NCBI GenBank assembly: GCA_037440405.1
Contig: JBBIUE010000006.1
Span: 32,394 to 96,393 of the forward strand
Direction of reading: 5' to 3'
Source: JANMGV01 sp037440405
GTDB taxonomy: Bacteria; Planctomycetota; Planctomycetia; Pirellulales; Pirellulaceae
DNA length: 64,000 nt
The translations under genes were made by a program, and so were the position numbers. Numbering within the stretch: the first letter of the stretch is position 1; every line of letters begins with the position of its first letter. Positions 47,658 through 56,607 of this stretch are shown piece after piece. The notes below the pieces were generated by a model. The model saw nothing but the letters and a program-made list of their open reading frames with translations, did no database searches and was not told the DNA's origin.

Positions 47658-48884
47658 CTAACGGACGCTCGAACTACCCCCTCCGGCCCAGGGGACGTAG
47701 TCGCCCGTCATTGACCTTGGTTGAAATGGAGGGGAAATGTCCGGAGAATTATTTGGCGGGGCCGATAGAGTCGCCGCGGAATCGGCTGGTCCGTCGGAAA
47801 ATGAGCTGGGTACAGGAAAAGACAAGGATGTACTCATCGGCGCGGTTTCGCCCTCGTTGCCCGCGACAATAGGAATGCGAATCGGCTCCCTTGAGGAATC
47901 CGGTGAAACGGGGGCACCTAGCACGTTTCGCCACTGAGCCTGGGAAGTCGATGGCTGAGCCATGGCAACCTGCGTGTTGGAGGAAGACATACGTGTCGGT
48001 TGATTGCTGGTCATCGTCGCCGATGCCAAGCGGGTTCCATTCAGCGGTTGCGATGTGAATCCAAGCGCGACAGCCGTGTACGCGTGTATCTCTCCACCTC
48101 CATCGCCAACCCATTGATTCCATGCGGACTGGAGTTTGCCGACGCGGGGATAGCCATAAACGTTATTTAGTGCTGTTACCCAATCCTCGCTCCTCATTCC
48201 CTCTTCTAAAAAGGATACAAATCGTTGAGGTCCGTCGATTTCGCCACCTTGAGCGATCAAGAAGGCCGCCACGCTGTACCCCTGAGCGTACAGTGGCATG
48301 ATGTCGGACGGATAGTCGCGCATGGTGAACATCGCTGCAAAGGGAATGCCTCGTCCGCTCTGCAGGAATTCGACGAGCATGCGTTCGTGCTTGCTTCGTT
48401 CGGCTTGATGCTCGACGGTGGTGCAGGCACCTTCATCGGCCCATCGCGGAACTGGCTTACCCAGCGGTGCAAAATGCGTTGCCAGAACGGTGTGAGTGAT
48501 TTCGTGGGGGAGGACGCTGTCCAGAATTCGTTGCGGCGTTCCCTGGACCATCATCCGCCAATCTCGCACCGTGCCGTGGATGAGGGTAAAAGTCGTTTGT
48601 CCGCCTGCACCAAGATTATCTGCGGCGATGACTTGAATAGGGCAGGGTTGCGGCCAGTCGGGAAGCTCCTGACCGAGCCAGTAGACGGCCAGATCTCTTC
48701 GGAAATCTTCGGCGGCTTGAGCAACTTGGTCAGCAAACTGCTGGGTCCGCGAAGTAACGATGAAGTTGGTTGTGCGGGCCCGAGCGACTTGCTGCGGACC
48801 ACGCGACATGACTTGACCGTACCCCTCAGAAGCGAAAAGCGGAACGCAAATTGTTAGCATCCAAACCATGCGTCGAGCATCCAT
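47658..48884 (-). CDS. Secreted gluzincin-like metallopeptidase (peptidase-MA-like)
   Basis: 408 aa with a signal peptide (MDARRMVWMLTICVPLFASEGYG). The central domain has the zinc signature HEITH (His127, Glu128, His131) and a downstream Glu151 in RWADEGAC, giving the gluzincin ligand set HExxH...E seen in peptidase-MA-like proteins. The C-terminal 140 residues are Ser/Thr/Gln/Pro-rich low complexity, perhaps a wall or linker region. The protein should act outside the cytoplasm; the substrate is not known. GGAGTGA lies upstream of the ATG. It precedes the LptD-like gene on the same strand by 477 bp. Confidence 0.85.
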   Translation of the reverse strand: MDARRMVWMLTICVPLFASEGYGQVMSRGPQQVARARTTNFIVTSRTQQFADQVAQAAEDFRRDLAVYWLGQELPDWPQPCPIQVIAADNLGAGGQTTFTLIHGTVRDWRMMVQGTPQRILDSVLPHEITHTVLATHFAPLGKPVPRWADEGACTTVEHQAERSKHERMLVEFLQSGRGIPFAAMFTMRDYPSDIMPLYAQGYSVAAFLIAQGGEIDGPQRFVSFLEEGMRSEDWVTALNNVYGYPRVGKLQSAWNQWVGDGGGEIHAYTAVALGFTSQPLNGTRLASATMTSNQPTRMSSSNTQVAMAQPSTSQAQWRNVLGAPVSPDSSREPIRIPIVAGNEGETAPMSTSLSFPVPSSFSDGPADSAATLSAPPNNSPDISPPFQPRSMTGDYVPWAGGGSSSVR

Positions 48885-49200
48885 GCTCTATCACTCCGTT
48901 GACGGAATTGAAAATTCAAGGCAAGTCAGGCGCCCAGCTCAATCCATGAGACCTTCGCATGATGTTGGAGCAGAAGGTTGCCTGACGATCCTAGGTCAGG
49001 CTGGGCATTGCCGCTACGAAGTCTAGAAATGGCCGGTGACCATGAGCTAGGGCAATCTTGAGTGAAAATTCCGAAAATGCCGATAAATCCGGCCAGTGCT
49101 ATCAAATCGCGAGCCTCTCTGAGTTTGAACAACTTGGAATTCAGAATTCTTGACCTACGTTTCCACGGAACGTTTCTCCAAGGGGCTGAGGTTCGAAGCC
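48885..49200. other. Divergent intergenic region
   Basis: 316 bp between the protease-like gene (-) and the GT-C-like gene (+). No credible small gene or repeat was found; promoters for both neighbours are expected here. The + gene start at 49201 has GAGG nine bases upstream. Confidence 0.55.
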
Positions 49201-50886
49201 ATGAACACTGATTTTCTTGCTCGACAGTTGCGGATTGGTCGCCGCCGCGACGTCGTCTTGATCGGCGGATTGATCGGGGCAATGTTGGTTGGATTTCTTG
49301 CTTATATCGCTCGGGTCAACAGCGTCACGCCTGATGCTTTTCATGAAATGTCATTGGTTCGGGAATGGTACCGAACCGGTGAATTCCCCAGAAACGATGT
49401 GTGGGCTTATTCGCCGACCGTCCAACCCACGGTTCATCACGAATGGGCGACCGGATTGGCGTTGTATTGGTCAGCAGCCACCAGTCCACTGCGAGAACAG
49501 GGATTGATGGCATTGCGGCTTAGCTTGATTGCGATGATTTGGCTAGTCCTGTACCGGGTCGCTCGAAACGCCGGTTGCCATCCGGTGATCTTTGCGATCC
49601 TGGCACCAGTCACATTTCCGTTCTTCTGGGTTGGCTTTGGAACTGTGCGAGCCCAGTTGTTCACGCTGCTTTTCTTGTCCATTCAAATGCTGATGCTGCA
49701 GTCCGATTGGCGCGGCAAGCGATGGTGGATCGCGCCATGGTGCGTCATGTTTTTACTTTGGTTGAACATGCATGCAGGCTTTATAGTTGGAGGAGCGTTG
49801 TTCTTGTGGCACGTGGTTGAACGAACCATCGACCATCTGGCCCGATATGGCATTCTTGATGCAGGACAACCATGGAACCTTCGTCGGGCACGTTTCGCGA
49901 AATTCGATTCGAAGAAGGCGTTTCAGCAACTTGGCTATCTATTCTTCTTGATACCAGTCTTAGTGTTGCTCACGACATGGAATCCCTGGGGCACGGACTA
50001 CTGGTTCTATCTCTATCGAGCGATCACCATGCCGCGGCCTTCGATTACCGAATGGAAGCCGCTCTGGCATACCCATTCTCCGTTGACCTCACTGTTGGCC
50101 TACGGGGTGGCGTCCATGTTGCTGCTCTACGGAATGGCTAGTCGGCCGTGGAAACGATGGCGAATGGTGCCGTTTTGCTTACTGGCAGCAATGGCTGGAG
50201 TCCAGCACATTCGCCATGGTTCGCTTTATGGAGTCCTCTGGATCGGCATCGTACCGGCCCTCGTTTCGGCAACGCCACTTGGAAAGTCCATCGTTGCTTG
50301 GATCAACAGCCGACGGCGTGAAGTGATCACTGTTGCAGCTTTGAGTGCTTCGATCTGCGCGGCATTTGCAGTATCTCTGCCGTTCTGGAAAGTTCAGCTG
50401 CCAACCTCCCTTGCGGATGGAAAATCGGCTTACCCTGTCGGAGCAGTGCGCTACCTCGGCAAACACAATTTTGAGGGAAACGTCATGACTCCCTTCGCGT
50501 CAGGAGCCTTTGTATCCTGGCATCTGTATCCGAAGGTTCAGGTGAGCTTGGACGGTCGCTACGAAGTGGCTTATCAACCCGAAGTGTTCCCTGATCACGA
50601 GCGAATCTACAACGCCAAACCCGGATGGAAGGAGCTGCTACCCAACTACGCTTCGGATGTGGTTCTGATCCATCGACTTGATCCGCTGGGAGCGATCGTT
50701 ATGAGAAACGCGGATCAACGGGCGGATTACGCAATCCATGGCCTTCCAGGCTGGCGTCTGTGTTACGTTGACGACACCTACATGATCGTCTGCCGAAACG
50801 ATGTGCAATTGCCGCATGAAGATGCGCGGCGAGCGAAGATATTCTTACCGTCGGACGCCTTAGCTGGCGGACCATCGACGCAATAA
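49201..50886 (+). CDS. Polytopic membrane protein, GT-C glycosyltransferase-like
   Basis: 561 aa with about ten membrane helices. After the first helix there is a large loop with an acidic pair and His residues (PDAFHEMSLVREWYRTGEFP...TVHHEW), the arrangement of GT-C enzymes that use lipid-linked sugars, such as PMT-like mannosyltransferases. The C-terminal 170 residues after the last helix are extracytoplasmic and soluble ('VQVSLDGRYEVAYQPEVF'). Annotation as a glycosyltransferase is inference from topology; the acceptor is unknown. Start 49201 is chosen over an ATG-less upstream extension because GAGG lies 9 nt before it. It converges with the cysteine-rich protein gene across a terminator. 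Confidence 0.75.
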   Translation: MNTDFLARQLRIGRRRDVVLIGGLIGAMLVGFLAYIARVNSVTPDAFHEMSLVREWYRTGEFPRNDVWAYSPTVQPTVHHEWATGLALYWSAATSPLREQGLMALRLSLIAMIWLVLYRVARNAGCHPVIFAILAPVTFPFFWVGFGTVRAQLFTLLFLSIQMLMLQSDWRGKRWWIAPWCVMFLLWLNMHAGFIVGGALFLWHVVERTIDHLARYGILDAGQPWNLRRARFAKFDSKKAFQQLGYLFFLIPVLVLLTTWNPWGTDYWFYLYRAITMPRPSITEWKPLWHTHSPLTSLLAYGVASMLLLYGMASRPWKRWRMVPFCLLAAMAGVQHIRHGSLYGVLWIGIVPALVSATPLGKSIVAWINSRRREVITVAALSASICAAFAVSLPFWKVQLPTSLADGKSAYPVGAVRYLGKHNFEGNVMTPFASGAFVSWHLYPKVQVSLDGRYEVAYQPEVFPDHERIYNAKPGWKELLPNYASDVVLIHRLDPLGAIVMRNADQRADYAIHGLPGWRLCYVDDTYMIVCRNDVQLPHEDARRAKIFLPSDALAGGPSTQ

Positions 50887-50902
50887 GTGAGCGAGGGGGT
50901 GC

Positions 50903-50938
50903 AATAAAAAAGCGGCTTGCCATTGCTGACAAGCCGCT
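50903..50938 (-). terminator. Intrinsic terminator of the cysteine-repeat gene
   Basis: A perfect 9-bp stem, AGCGGCTTG (50911-50919) with CAAGCCGCT (50930-50938), and a 10-nt loop. Read on the - strand the stem is followed by a run of six T and further AT bases (50903-50911), the standard rho-independent form. It lies 43 nt past the stop of the cysteine-repeat gene. Confidence 0.9.
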
Positions 50939-50980
50939 CATGATCGTCGAGACTCGGAGCCAACAAGTTTCGGTCGTTGA

Positions 50981-52039
50981 TTAACGAACGAAGCTGCTGG
51001 TTTGAATGACTCGACGGTTGCTATTCAAGTAAGCGCTCGGATCAACAACCGGTGCTGGAGGCATGGTTGACGATGCAGGAGCCGAAGCTGCAGGTGCAGA
51101 GCCGCAACCAGAAGCACATCCGGAATCACAGCTTCCCATCGAATCGCAGCAGGCGTTGCGACGCTTGAAGATGCTGAGCAAACGTGGACGGCAACCCGAT
51201 CCGCAACCGATGCCGCTATCGCAGCAGTCGTTGTTCATTTCGCAACCACAGTTGGGTCCCTTGGCGCAAGGGTCACTGCAGCAGGACAGGTCCGAACCGC
51301 AGGTTGGACCATCACCGCAGCCGCTGTCGCAGCAGACGCTGTTGATCGAAGCCATGCGGCAACGAATTCGGCTGAACAAGGAAGCAAGAGGACGAACGCG
51401 GGGAGCGCAGCAAGCGTCAACACCGCAGGAAGGTCCACAGCTTGAGCAGCCCATGTCAGCTCCACAGGACGGCGCACAGTTGCTTGCACAGCAGGGGTCT
51501 GCACCGCACGATGGGTCACAGCCGCGATTTCGCAATCGACCGAGCAAGCCGCCCTTGCCACAGCAAGGATCGACACCGCAGGAAGGATCACAGGCAGATG
51601 CACAGCCCGTACCACACCCACTGGCGCAGCCCAGGTCCGCACCGCAGGATGGGTCGCAGCCGCGATTTCGCAATCGACCGAGCAAGCCACCCTTGCCACA
51701 GCAAGGATCAACGCCGCAAGAAGGATCGCAAGCTGAAGCACAGCCACCAGCGCAACCGAGATCCGCGCCACAGGTGGGCTCGCAGCAGCGATTGTGCAAT
51801 CGTCCGAGCAAACCTCCCTTTCCGCAACAAGGATCGACACCACACGATGGGTCGCAGCCCTTGTTGCACGCATTCATTTCACATCCGCAAGCTGGGTCAA
51901 CGACCGTGTCGCAGCAGCTCGTATCGCATCCTGCTCCACGAGCACCCAGCATACGGTTCAGCAGGCCAAACTGGCCAAAGCTTGTGGTACAGAGGCTTGA
52001 GCCCAGCACCAACGTACCGACTAAAATGTTCCATTTCAT
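50981..52039 (-). CDS. Secreted cysteine-rich repeat protein
   Basis: 352 aa with a signal peptide (MKWNILVGTLVLGSSLCTTSFGQ) and, by hand count, about 59 cysteines (17%). The mature part alternates two elements. One is a Cys/Gly/Asp block built from CDPSCGVDPCCGKG, DPSCGADLGC and similar phrases. The other is a short Leu/Arg amphipathic segment: GLLGRLHNR, GLLGRLRNR twice, then degenerate versions (LASLFSRIR, LLSIFKRR). The C-terminus is Ala/Pro-rich. GGGAG sits before the ATG and a strong terminator follows. The family is unknown to me. Disulfide-crosslinked wall material or metal binding are both possible. Translation of the opposite strand gives long spurious frames. Confidence 0.88.
   Translation of the reverse strand: MKWNILVGTLVLGSSLCTTSFGQFGLLNRMLGARGAGCDTSCCDTVVDPACGCEMNACNKGCDPSCGVDPCCGKGGLLGRLHNRCCEPTCGADLGCAGGCASACDPSCGVDPCCGKGGLLGRLRNRGCDPSCGADLGCASGCGTGCASACDPSCGVDPCCGKGGLLGRLRNRGCDPSCGADPCCASNCAPSCGADMGCSSCGPSCGVDACCAPRVRPLASLFSRIRCRMASINSVCCDSGCGDGPTCGSDLSCCSDPCAKGPNCGCEMNNDCCDSGIGCGSGCRPRLLSIFKRRNACCDSMGSCDSGCASGCGSAPAASAPASSTMPPAPVVDPSAYLNSNRRVIQTSSFVR
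51510..51850 (-). repeat. Near-identical DNA repeats in the cysteine-rich gene
   Basis: At least three copies of a sequence encoding the Cys block plus the Leu/Arg segment. The first two are offset by 138 bp and are nearly identical over about 80 bp; the third lies about 126 bp further and is more divergent. Limits are approximate. Repeat number may vary among strains. Confidence 0.8.
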
Positions 52040-52817
52040 CGAGCCACATCTCCCTTAACGATGATTCACCAAACTGGCGAATTGGTTAGTTTCATTTCGA
52101 CATTGCATCGGAGACCGGTTTCGGAGTACGAAGCCGCCAACGAAATCGCCCTCCAACTCTCAACGGCAACAAGTGGCGAACCTTGCGGGAGCAAGCCACC
52201 TGGCTTCGTTGTGCCGTCGGAACGCGTCGGCTCGCGAACGTTTGCCATCCGCGTGCGTCGTCCTTTTCCCTCGTCGAACGTGAGTCCCCAACTTGCCAGC
52301 TCCAACCGAGTACCACACACCTTGTTGACTCGATCGGATGATCTCCGCAGGACAATTTCATCTCTGAACGATTCAGAGGCATAGTCTCACGGATTCACGT
52401 AGGGTATCGGCCATTGATTGAGAAACGCTTGAGGAACGAAATGGTGTTTTCGCTACCGTACCCTTGTACTTCGCAGCCACTGCTCCTGCCTTGGTCGGCA
52501 CGATCGTTCAAACTTACCGAACCTCAATCGGCAAAGTCACCCTAATCCGCGAAGCCTAACAGAAGCTGTTCCGATGTTGCGTTTGGCAACGGCCGATTGC
52601 TATCAGGCGATCGAAGAGAATATTTTGGCAAAATTTTTCGCCGATTGCCCACGGCTGACCCTGAAATTCAAGCGACCTCCCTAACACAAAGTCTTCCTAA
52701 ACGCTACATTTTCTGCGATTTCGAATTCGGAGAAGCGTGGCGAGACTTCCTGCACCTCCCAATCTCGAAATCGAAGCTTCGAGCAGAATGCCATCGTATT
52801 GAGAGGTGACGATTTCC
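52040..52817. other. Non-coding region upstream of the receiver gene
   Basis: About 780 bp with no gene I can support. Frames at 52061-52384 and 52597-52809 have no ribosome-binding site and unremarkable composition. The left part must hold the promoter of the cysteine-rich gene (-), the right part that of the receiver/symporter pair (+). No repeat was found. Confidence 0.55.
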
Positions 52818-53201
52818 ATGAGCAAACGGGTTCTCGATATCGGGAATTGTGGGCCCGACCATGCCAGCATCCGACGAGCTCTGCTCAAGCATTTTGAAGT
52901 TGAAGTCATCGCGACGGATGATTTTCGAGATGCGTCGGAGCAACTTCGAAAACAAACCTTCGACCTCATTCTCGTCAATCGCAAACTAGATATCGACTAC
53001 AGCGACGGACTGGAGGTTGTGCGCCGACTCAAAGCGGATCCGGAGTTTCGAAACATCCCAGTGATGCTCGTGAGCAACTATCCCGAAGCACAAGTTCAAG
53101 CTGTCGCTGAAGGAGCTGAGGCAGGTTTTGGCAAACTCGAACTGGGAGCCGCTGCAACGATCCAGAAACTATCGAACTTTCTCGGTCCATCGAGGGCATG
53201 A
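52818..53201 (+). CDS. Stand-alone response-regulator receiver domain lacking the phospho-acceptor Asp
   Basis: 127 aa, a single CheY-like receiver without output domain. Beta3 reads FDLILVNRKLD: the residue that should be the phosphorylated Asp is Asn54. The switch Ser86 (MLVSNYP) and conserved Lys106 (GFGKLEL) are kept. The fold is probably intact but classical phosphorylation should not occur, so it may act by protein binding. GAGAGGTGA 10 nt upstream supports the ATG at 52818 rather than the in-frame GTG at 52806. Its TGA overlaps the ATG of the symporter gene (ATGA), implying coupled expression and perhaps control of transport. No histidine kinase is nearby. Confidence 0.85.
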   Translation: MSKRVLDIGNCGPDHASIRRALLKHFEVEVIATDDFRDASEQLRKQTFDLILVNRKLDIDYSDGLEVVRRLKADPEFRNIPVMLVSNYPEAQVQAVAEGAEAGFGKLELGAAATIQKLSNFLGPSRA

Positions 53202-54757
53202 TGTTATTGCCTGCAATTTTGCTTTACATGGTGGCAACCATTGCAATTGGCCTTTACGCCGCCAGCAAGGTCCACAGTGCGAAGGACTTCATGGTTGCCG
53301 GTCGTTCGCTGCCACTCTACATGAATTTTGCATGCGTGTTCGCAACGTGGTTTGGAGCGGAAACGTTACTTTCCATTTCGGCCACGTTTACCCGCGATGG
53401 ATTTGTTGGAATATCAGGCGACCCTTTTGGTGCCGCACTTTGTCTCGTTTTGGTGGCGACTTTCTTTGCCAAATCGTTTTACCGAATGGAGTTGCTTACC
53501 ATCGGCGACTTCTATCACAAACGATATGGTAAAGCGGTCGAAGTATTTACATCGATGGCGATCACGGCATCATACCTCGGATGGACATCGGCTCAGTTGA
53601 CGGCGTTAGGCCTGGTGATCAGTGTGTTGGGTGGCGGTCTCTTTACACTTAACCAGGCCATCCTGATCGGAGCGATCATCGTCACCATCTACACGTTGTT
53701 TGGTGGAATGTGGTCGGTTGCTCTGACAGACTTGATTCAAACCGCAGCAATCGTTATCGGCTTGCTCCTGGTTGCCTACTTTCTCGGGGGGAAAGCAGGC
53801 GGCGTGTCGACTGTGGTACAACACGCTTACGAAGCTGATAAATTTCGACTCTTTCCTGCGATCGAGGGACAGAATTGGGCAGCCGATGCAAAGTCGTGGT
53901 TCGTTTTCATCGGAGCCTTTTTGACGTTCGCCTTGGGATCCATCCCCCAACAAGACGTGTTTCAGCGAGTGACCAGCGCTCGTGACGAGAAAACCGCCGT
54001 TCGCGGTACGTTGCTTGGTGGAAGCGCTTACTTCTTATTCGCATTCGTACCGATGTACATCGCCTACTCTGCGGTCGTTATCGATCCGGTCTACTTGGAG
54101 CTTTTCGCATCCGAAGATGAGCGAGAGATTCAGCGCATCCTTCCAGATCTCATTCTCAACCAGACACCGGTGCCGGTCCAAGTGATATTCTTTGGAGCTT
54201 TGCTGTCCGCCATTCTGTCGACGGCTAGCGGCACCCTTCTTGCGCCGTCGAGTTTGTTTACGGAGAACGTCCTTCGACCGATGTTGAAGAAGATTGACGA
54301 TCGACGTTTCCTTTGGATGTTGAGGACGGTGCTCTTTCTGTTCTCGGTTGCCGCGACCTTGATGGCAGTCAATTCCAAATCGACGATGTATGAGATGGTT
54401 CAGAATGCCTACAAAGTGACCCTCGTCGCTGCGTTTGTTCCGCTCGCATGTGGAATTTATTGGAAACGAGCAACAACTCAAGGAGCAATCGTTTCGATTG
54501 CTTTCGGTGTTTCCATTTGGCTACTGTTTGAGTTCTTCCTTCCCGAAGATGCGGCCAGCCGATCGCGGCACGTCGTCCGTTGGTTTGGCGATGCGTTCCT
54601 AGACAAATGGTCGATCGTTCCTCCACAATTGTTTGGTTTGGTCGCTTCGTGTTTTGGAATGTGGTTAGGCTCGACCCTTCCGCAGAAAATAAAACGAACG
54701 ATGGTGGACGACGACGATTCTGCGCCGAAACGCAACCGACCGGGATTCGGACATTGA
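53198..54757 (+). CDS. Sodium:solute symporter (SSS family)
   Basis: 519 aa with 13 or so membrane helices. The sequence follows the SSS pattern: 'HSAKDFMVAGRSLPLYMNFA' after helix 1, 'ATWFGAETLLS', 'YLGWTSAQLTALG', the helix-6/7 signature GGMWSVALTDLIQTA, and 'GSIPQQDVFQRVTSARDEKTA'. SSS carriers use the sodium gradient to import sugars, amino acids, or other organic solutes; the substrate cannot be read here. There is no C-terminal kinase domain. The start overlaps the receiver gene stop, so the two likely function together. It ends 326 nt before the next gene. Confidence 0.92.
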   Translation: MMLLPAILLYMVATIAIGLYAASKVHSAKDFMVAGRSLPLYMNFACVFATWFGAETLLSISATFTRDGFVGISGDPFGAALCLVLVATFFAKSFYRMELLTIGDFYHKRYGKAVEVFTSMAITASYLGWTSAQLTALGLVISVLGGGLFTLNQAILIGAIIVTIYTLFGGMWSVALTDLIQTAAIVIGLLLVAYFLGGKAGGVSTVVQHAYEADKFRLFPAIEGQNWAADAKSWFVFIGAFLTFALGSIPQQDVFQRVTSARDEKTAVRGTLLGGSAYFLFAFVPMYIAYSAVVIDPVYLELFASEDEREIQRILPDLILNQTPVPVQVIFFGALLSAILSTASGTLLAPSSLFTENVLRPMLKKIDDRRFLWMLRTVLFLFSVAATLMAVNSKSTMYEMVQNAYKVTLVAAFVPLACGIYWKRATTQGAIVSIAFGVSIWLLFEFFLPEDAASRSRHVVRWFGDAFLDKWSIVPPQLFGLVASCFGMWLGSTLPQKIKRTMVDDDDSAPKRNRPGFGH

Positions 54758-55083
54758 GGCACTACCTCGTAGCACCACGGCAAAGGTGGGTATTATTCCG
54801 TTGAGACAGCATAAACGGAAATGCTCGCTCCTCTTTCAGCAGCGACTGCTCGAACTTCTGCAACGAGGCGTTGATGATGAGCTATGTTAACGATGCGGAA
54901 AGCAGCAGGGAGTCGAGACAGCAACCACCGAATTTCGAGCCTTTCAAGGATCGATAAAACCGGTAGTAAGAGCTACCATGATAAGAGCGTTTTTAACAAC
55001 CCAGGCCACGAGCCCTTGGCCCTTCGAGCTCGTATGGAAGTCATGGTATTGCGATATTCTCATTTTTACAGTTGGATCAACCT
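54758..55083. other. Intergenic region before polymerase-like gene
   Basis: 326 bp. A short frame at 54884-55087 is not convincing. A small hairpin GGTAG/CTACC occurs at 54962-54977. The promoter of the downstream gene is presumably here. No terminator for the symporter was identified. Confidence 0.5.
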
Positions 55084-56607
55084 ATGACGACGTTTCACGA
55101 TCCAGAGCAACTGTACGATTCCTGCGACGCTGGAGGAATCGGTGCCTTTGACGAAGGGGCAATTCGGTCGTCCGAATCAATGGAGAACTCGGAAGAATGG
55201 AACACTGAAGAATGGCAAGCCGAAAATGGCTGGGTGCCATTTAATGTCGATAGTTACCGATTAGCTCACCCGATCATCTGGTTAGCGCTTGCAACCGTTG
55301 TCTTTGTCGCAGCCGTCGTTTTTCCACCGTCGCTCTATGAATCTTGGTTCAGTGATCGGAACTACATGTTCCTCGATCTTCGAATGTTTTGCTTCAATTG
55401 TTTATCCATTGGTCTATTGGGATATGGACTGTGGATCGGGATGGGTGGTAATTTCGCTCGGCAGTCATCTCAGCCCTACGCCTTTTCTCCTCTAGCAACT
55501 TATCCAATGACGGCAACTCTTTCATTGATCACCATGAGTTTGGCGAACCTGCTAGGCTTCTATTTTTTCATTAGAGCTGGTGGAATAGATGTCTGGAAAA
55601 TGGCTTTGGCAGGTCAGGAAGGCGGCATCCTTCATTCCATGAAGCAGGTCCTTGGCTCGCGCGATCTGCCTCTCTGGTTGCCCATCGCGATGATCACTTC
55701 GTCGTTTCTTCCTCTTGCGTTTCAGATATCGAGAACTTCCGAGAGAGGCTCGATGTCGCGTTGGCTGTTTTATCTCTTTCTTGCAAGTTACGCTTTGATC
55801 CTCCTGACGATCATGAAAAGGAATTTTGTTGCTAGGCCGATCTTCGGTTGCCTCCTGGTCTATCTGACTTGGCCTACGATTCGCTCGTTAACGACAGCCT
55901 CGGCATTAAAGAAAGTTGCCACCGCTGGTCTAGCAATGATCGTCGTTTTTCTCGCATTCAGCGCGCTCCGGAGAAATCGTTTTTCCGAGAAGTTTTCCTC
56001 GAGCCAAGATGTTATCCGCTATCTTGTCACTCCATACAACTCGCAATCGCTGCTCATGCAAGGCGACCTAAAAATCGATGGTCAGAATACCGGATACTAC
56101 TGGACCATGTGGCTATGGACTTTTCCAATCGCTGAGCAGTTGATCGATCTGGAAAAGTATCGTGAGGGAATGTTCGGTCCCAAACCACCGTTCGGCGCTG
56201 AAGAGCGTCTCAATTTCCTGATTGGCCAGGGGATAACCACGGTCACGAGCTTCTCTGCGTTTGCTTCTTCCTATTTTGACTTAGGATGGCTCGGCATATT
56301 TCCCTTTTTCGGGTTGGGACTCTTGGGAGGGTTGTTGTGGAAGTCGTTCTTGGAGAACCGATTGGTTGGCATGATGTTCTATCCGCCGTTAGCTTACGCA
56401 TTGCTTGAACTTCGCGCCAATATTCTGTTTCCGTCAGCCATCACGAACTATGCGTTGATCGCTTTCGCTTTTGTTGCTGGACTATGTTTCCTCGAACGAC
56501 TCGTATTTCCTCGCAGATACGACTCTCTCGACAGCAACCTCCCAATCACGGATTTGCCAAACCAATCGACTGCAGAATTCGATGTCGGCGATCTGGCACG
56601 ACACTGA
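55084..56607 (+). CDS. Polytopic membrane protein, polysaccharide polymerase-like
   Basis: 507 aa: a 60-residue acidic N-terminal cytoplasmic region, then about ten membrane helices with a large loop of about 100 residues ('QNTGYYWTMWLWTFPIAEQL' ... 'TVTSFSAFASSYFDLGWLGI') before the last helices. This layout is that of O-antigen/oligosaccharide-repeat-unit polymerases (Wzy/EpsG-like), which have low sequence conservation. The assignment is inference. Met 55084 is chosen; the ribosome-binding site is weak. The last 62 nt overlap the end of the convergent FG-GAP gene. Confidence 0.7.
   Translation: MTTFHDPEQLYDSCDAGGIGAFDEGAIRSSESMENSEEWNTEEWQAENGWVPFNVDSYRLAHPIIWLALATVVFVAAVVFPPSLYESWFSDRNYMFLDLRMFCFNCLSIGLLGYGLWIGMGGNFARQSSQPYAFSPLATYPMTATLSLITMSLANLLGFYFFIRAGGIDVWKMALAGQEGGILHSMKQVLGSRDLPLWLPIAMITSSFLPLAFQISRTSERGSMSRWLFYLFLASYALILLTIMKRNFVARPIFGCLLVYLTWPTIRSLTTASALKKVATAGLAMIVVFLAFSALRRNRFSEKFSSSQDVIRYLVTPYNSQSLLMQGDLKIDGQNTGYYWTMWLWTFPIAEQLIDLEKYREGMFGPKPPFGAEERLNFLIGQGITTVTSFSAFASSYFDLGWLGIFPFFGLGLLGGLLWKSFLENRLVGMMFYPPLAYALLELRANILFPSAITNYALIAFAFVAGLCFLERLVFPRRYDSLDSNLPITDLPNQSTAEFDVGDLARH

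Noticed and set aside
51063..52089. Long open frames on both strands over the cysteine-rich gene (for example 331 aa on +)
   Set aside because: They are shadows of the repetitive Cys/Gly/Asp codons; composition is Gln/Pro low complexity, with no RBS.
52061..52384. 107-aa frame on + downstream of the cysteine-rich gene start
   Set aside because: Unsupported start and no resemblance to a protein family; overlaps the likely promoter.
54884..55087. 67-aa frame before the polymerase-like gene
   Set aside because: No RBS or family resemblance; runs into the next gene's start.
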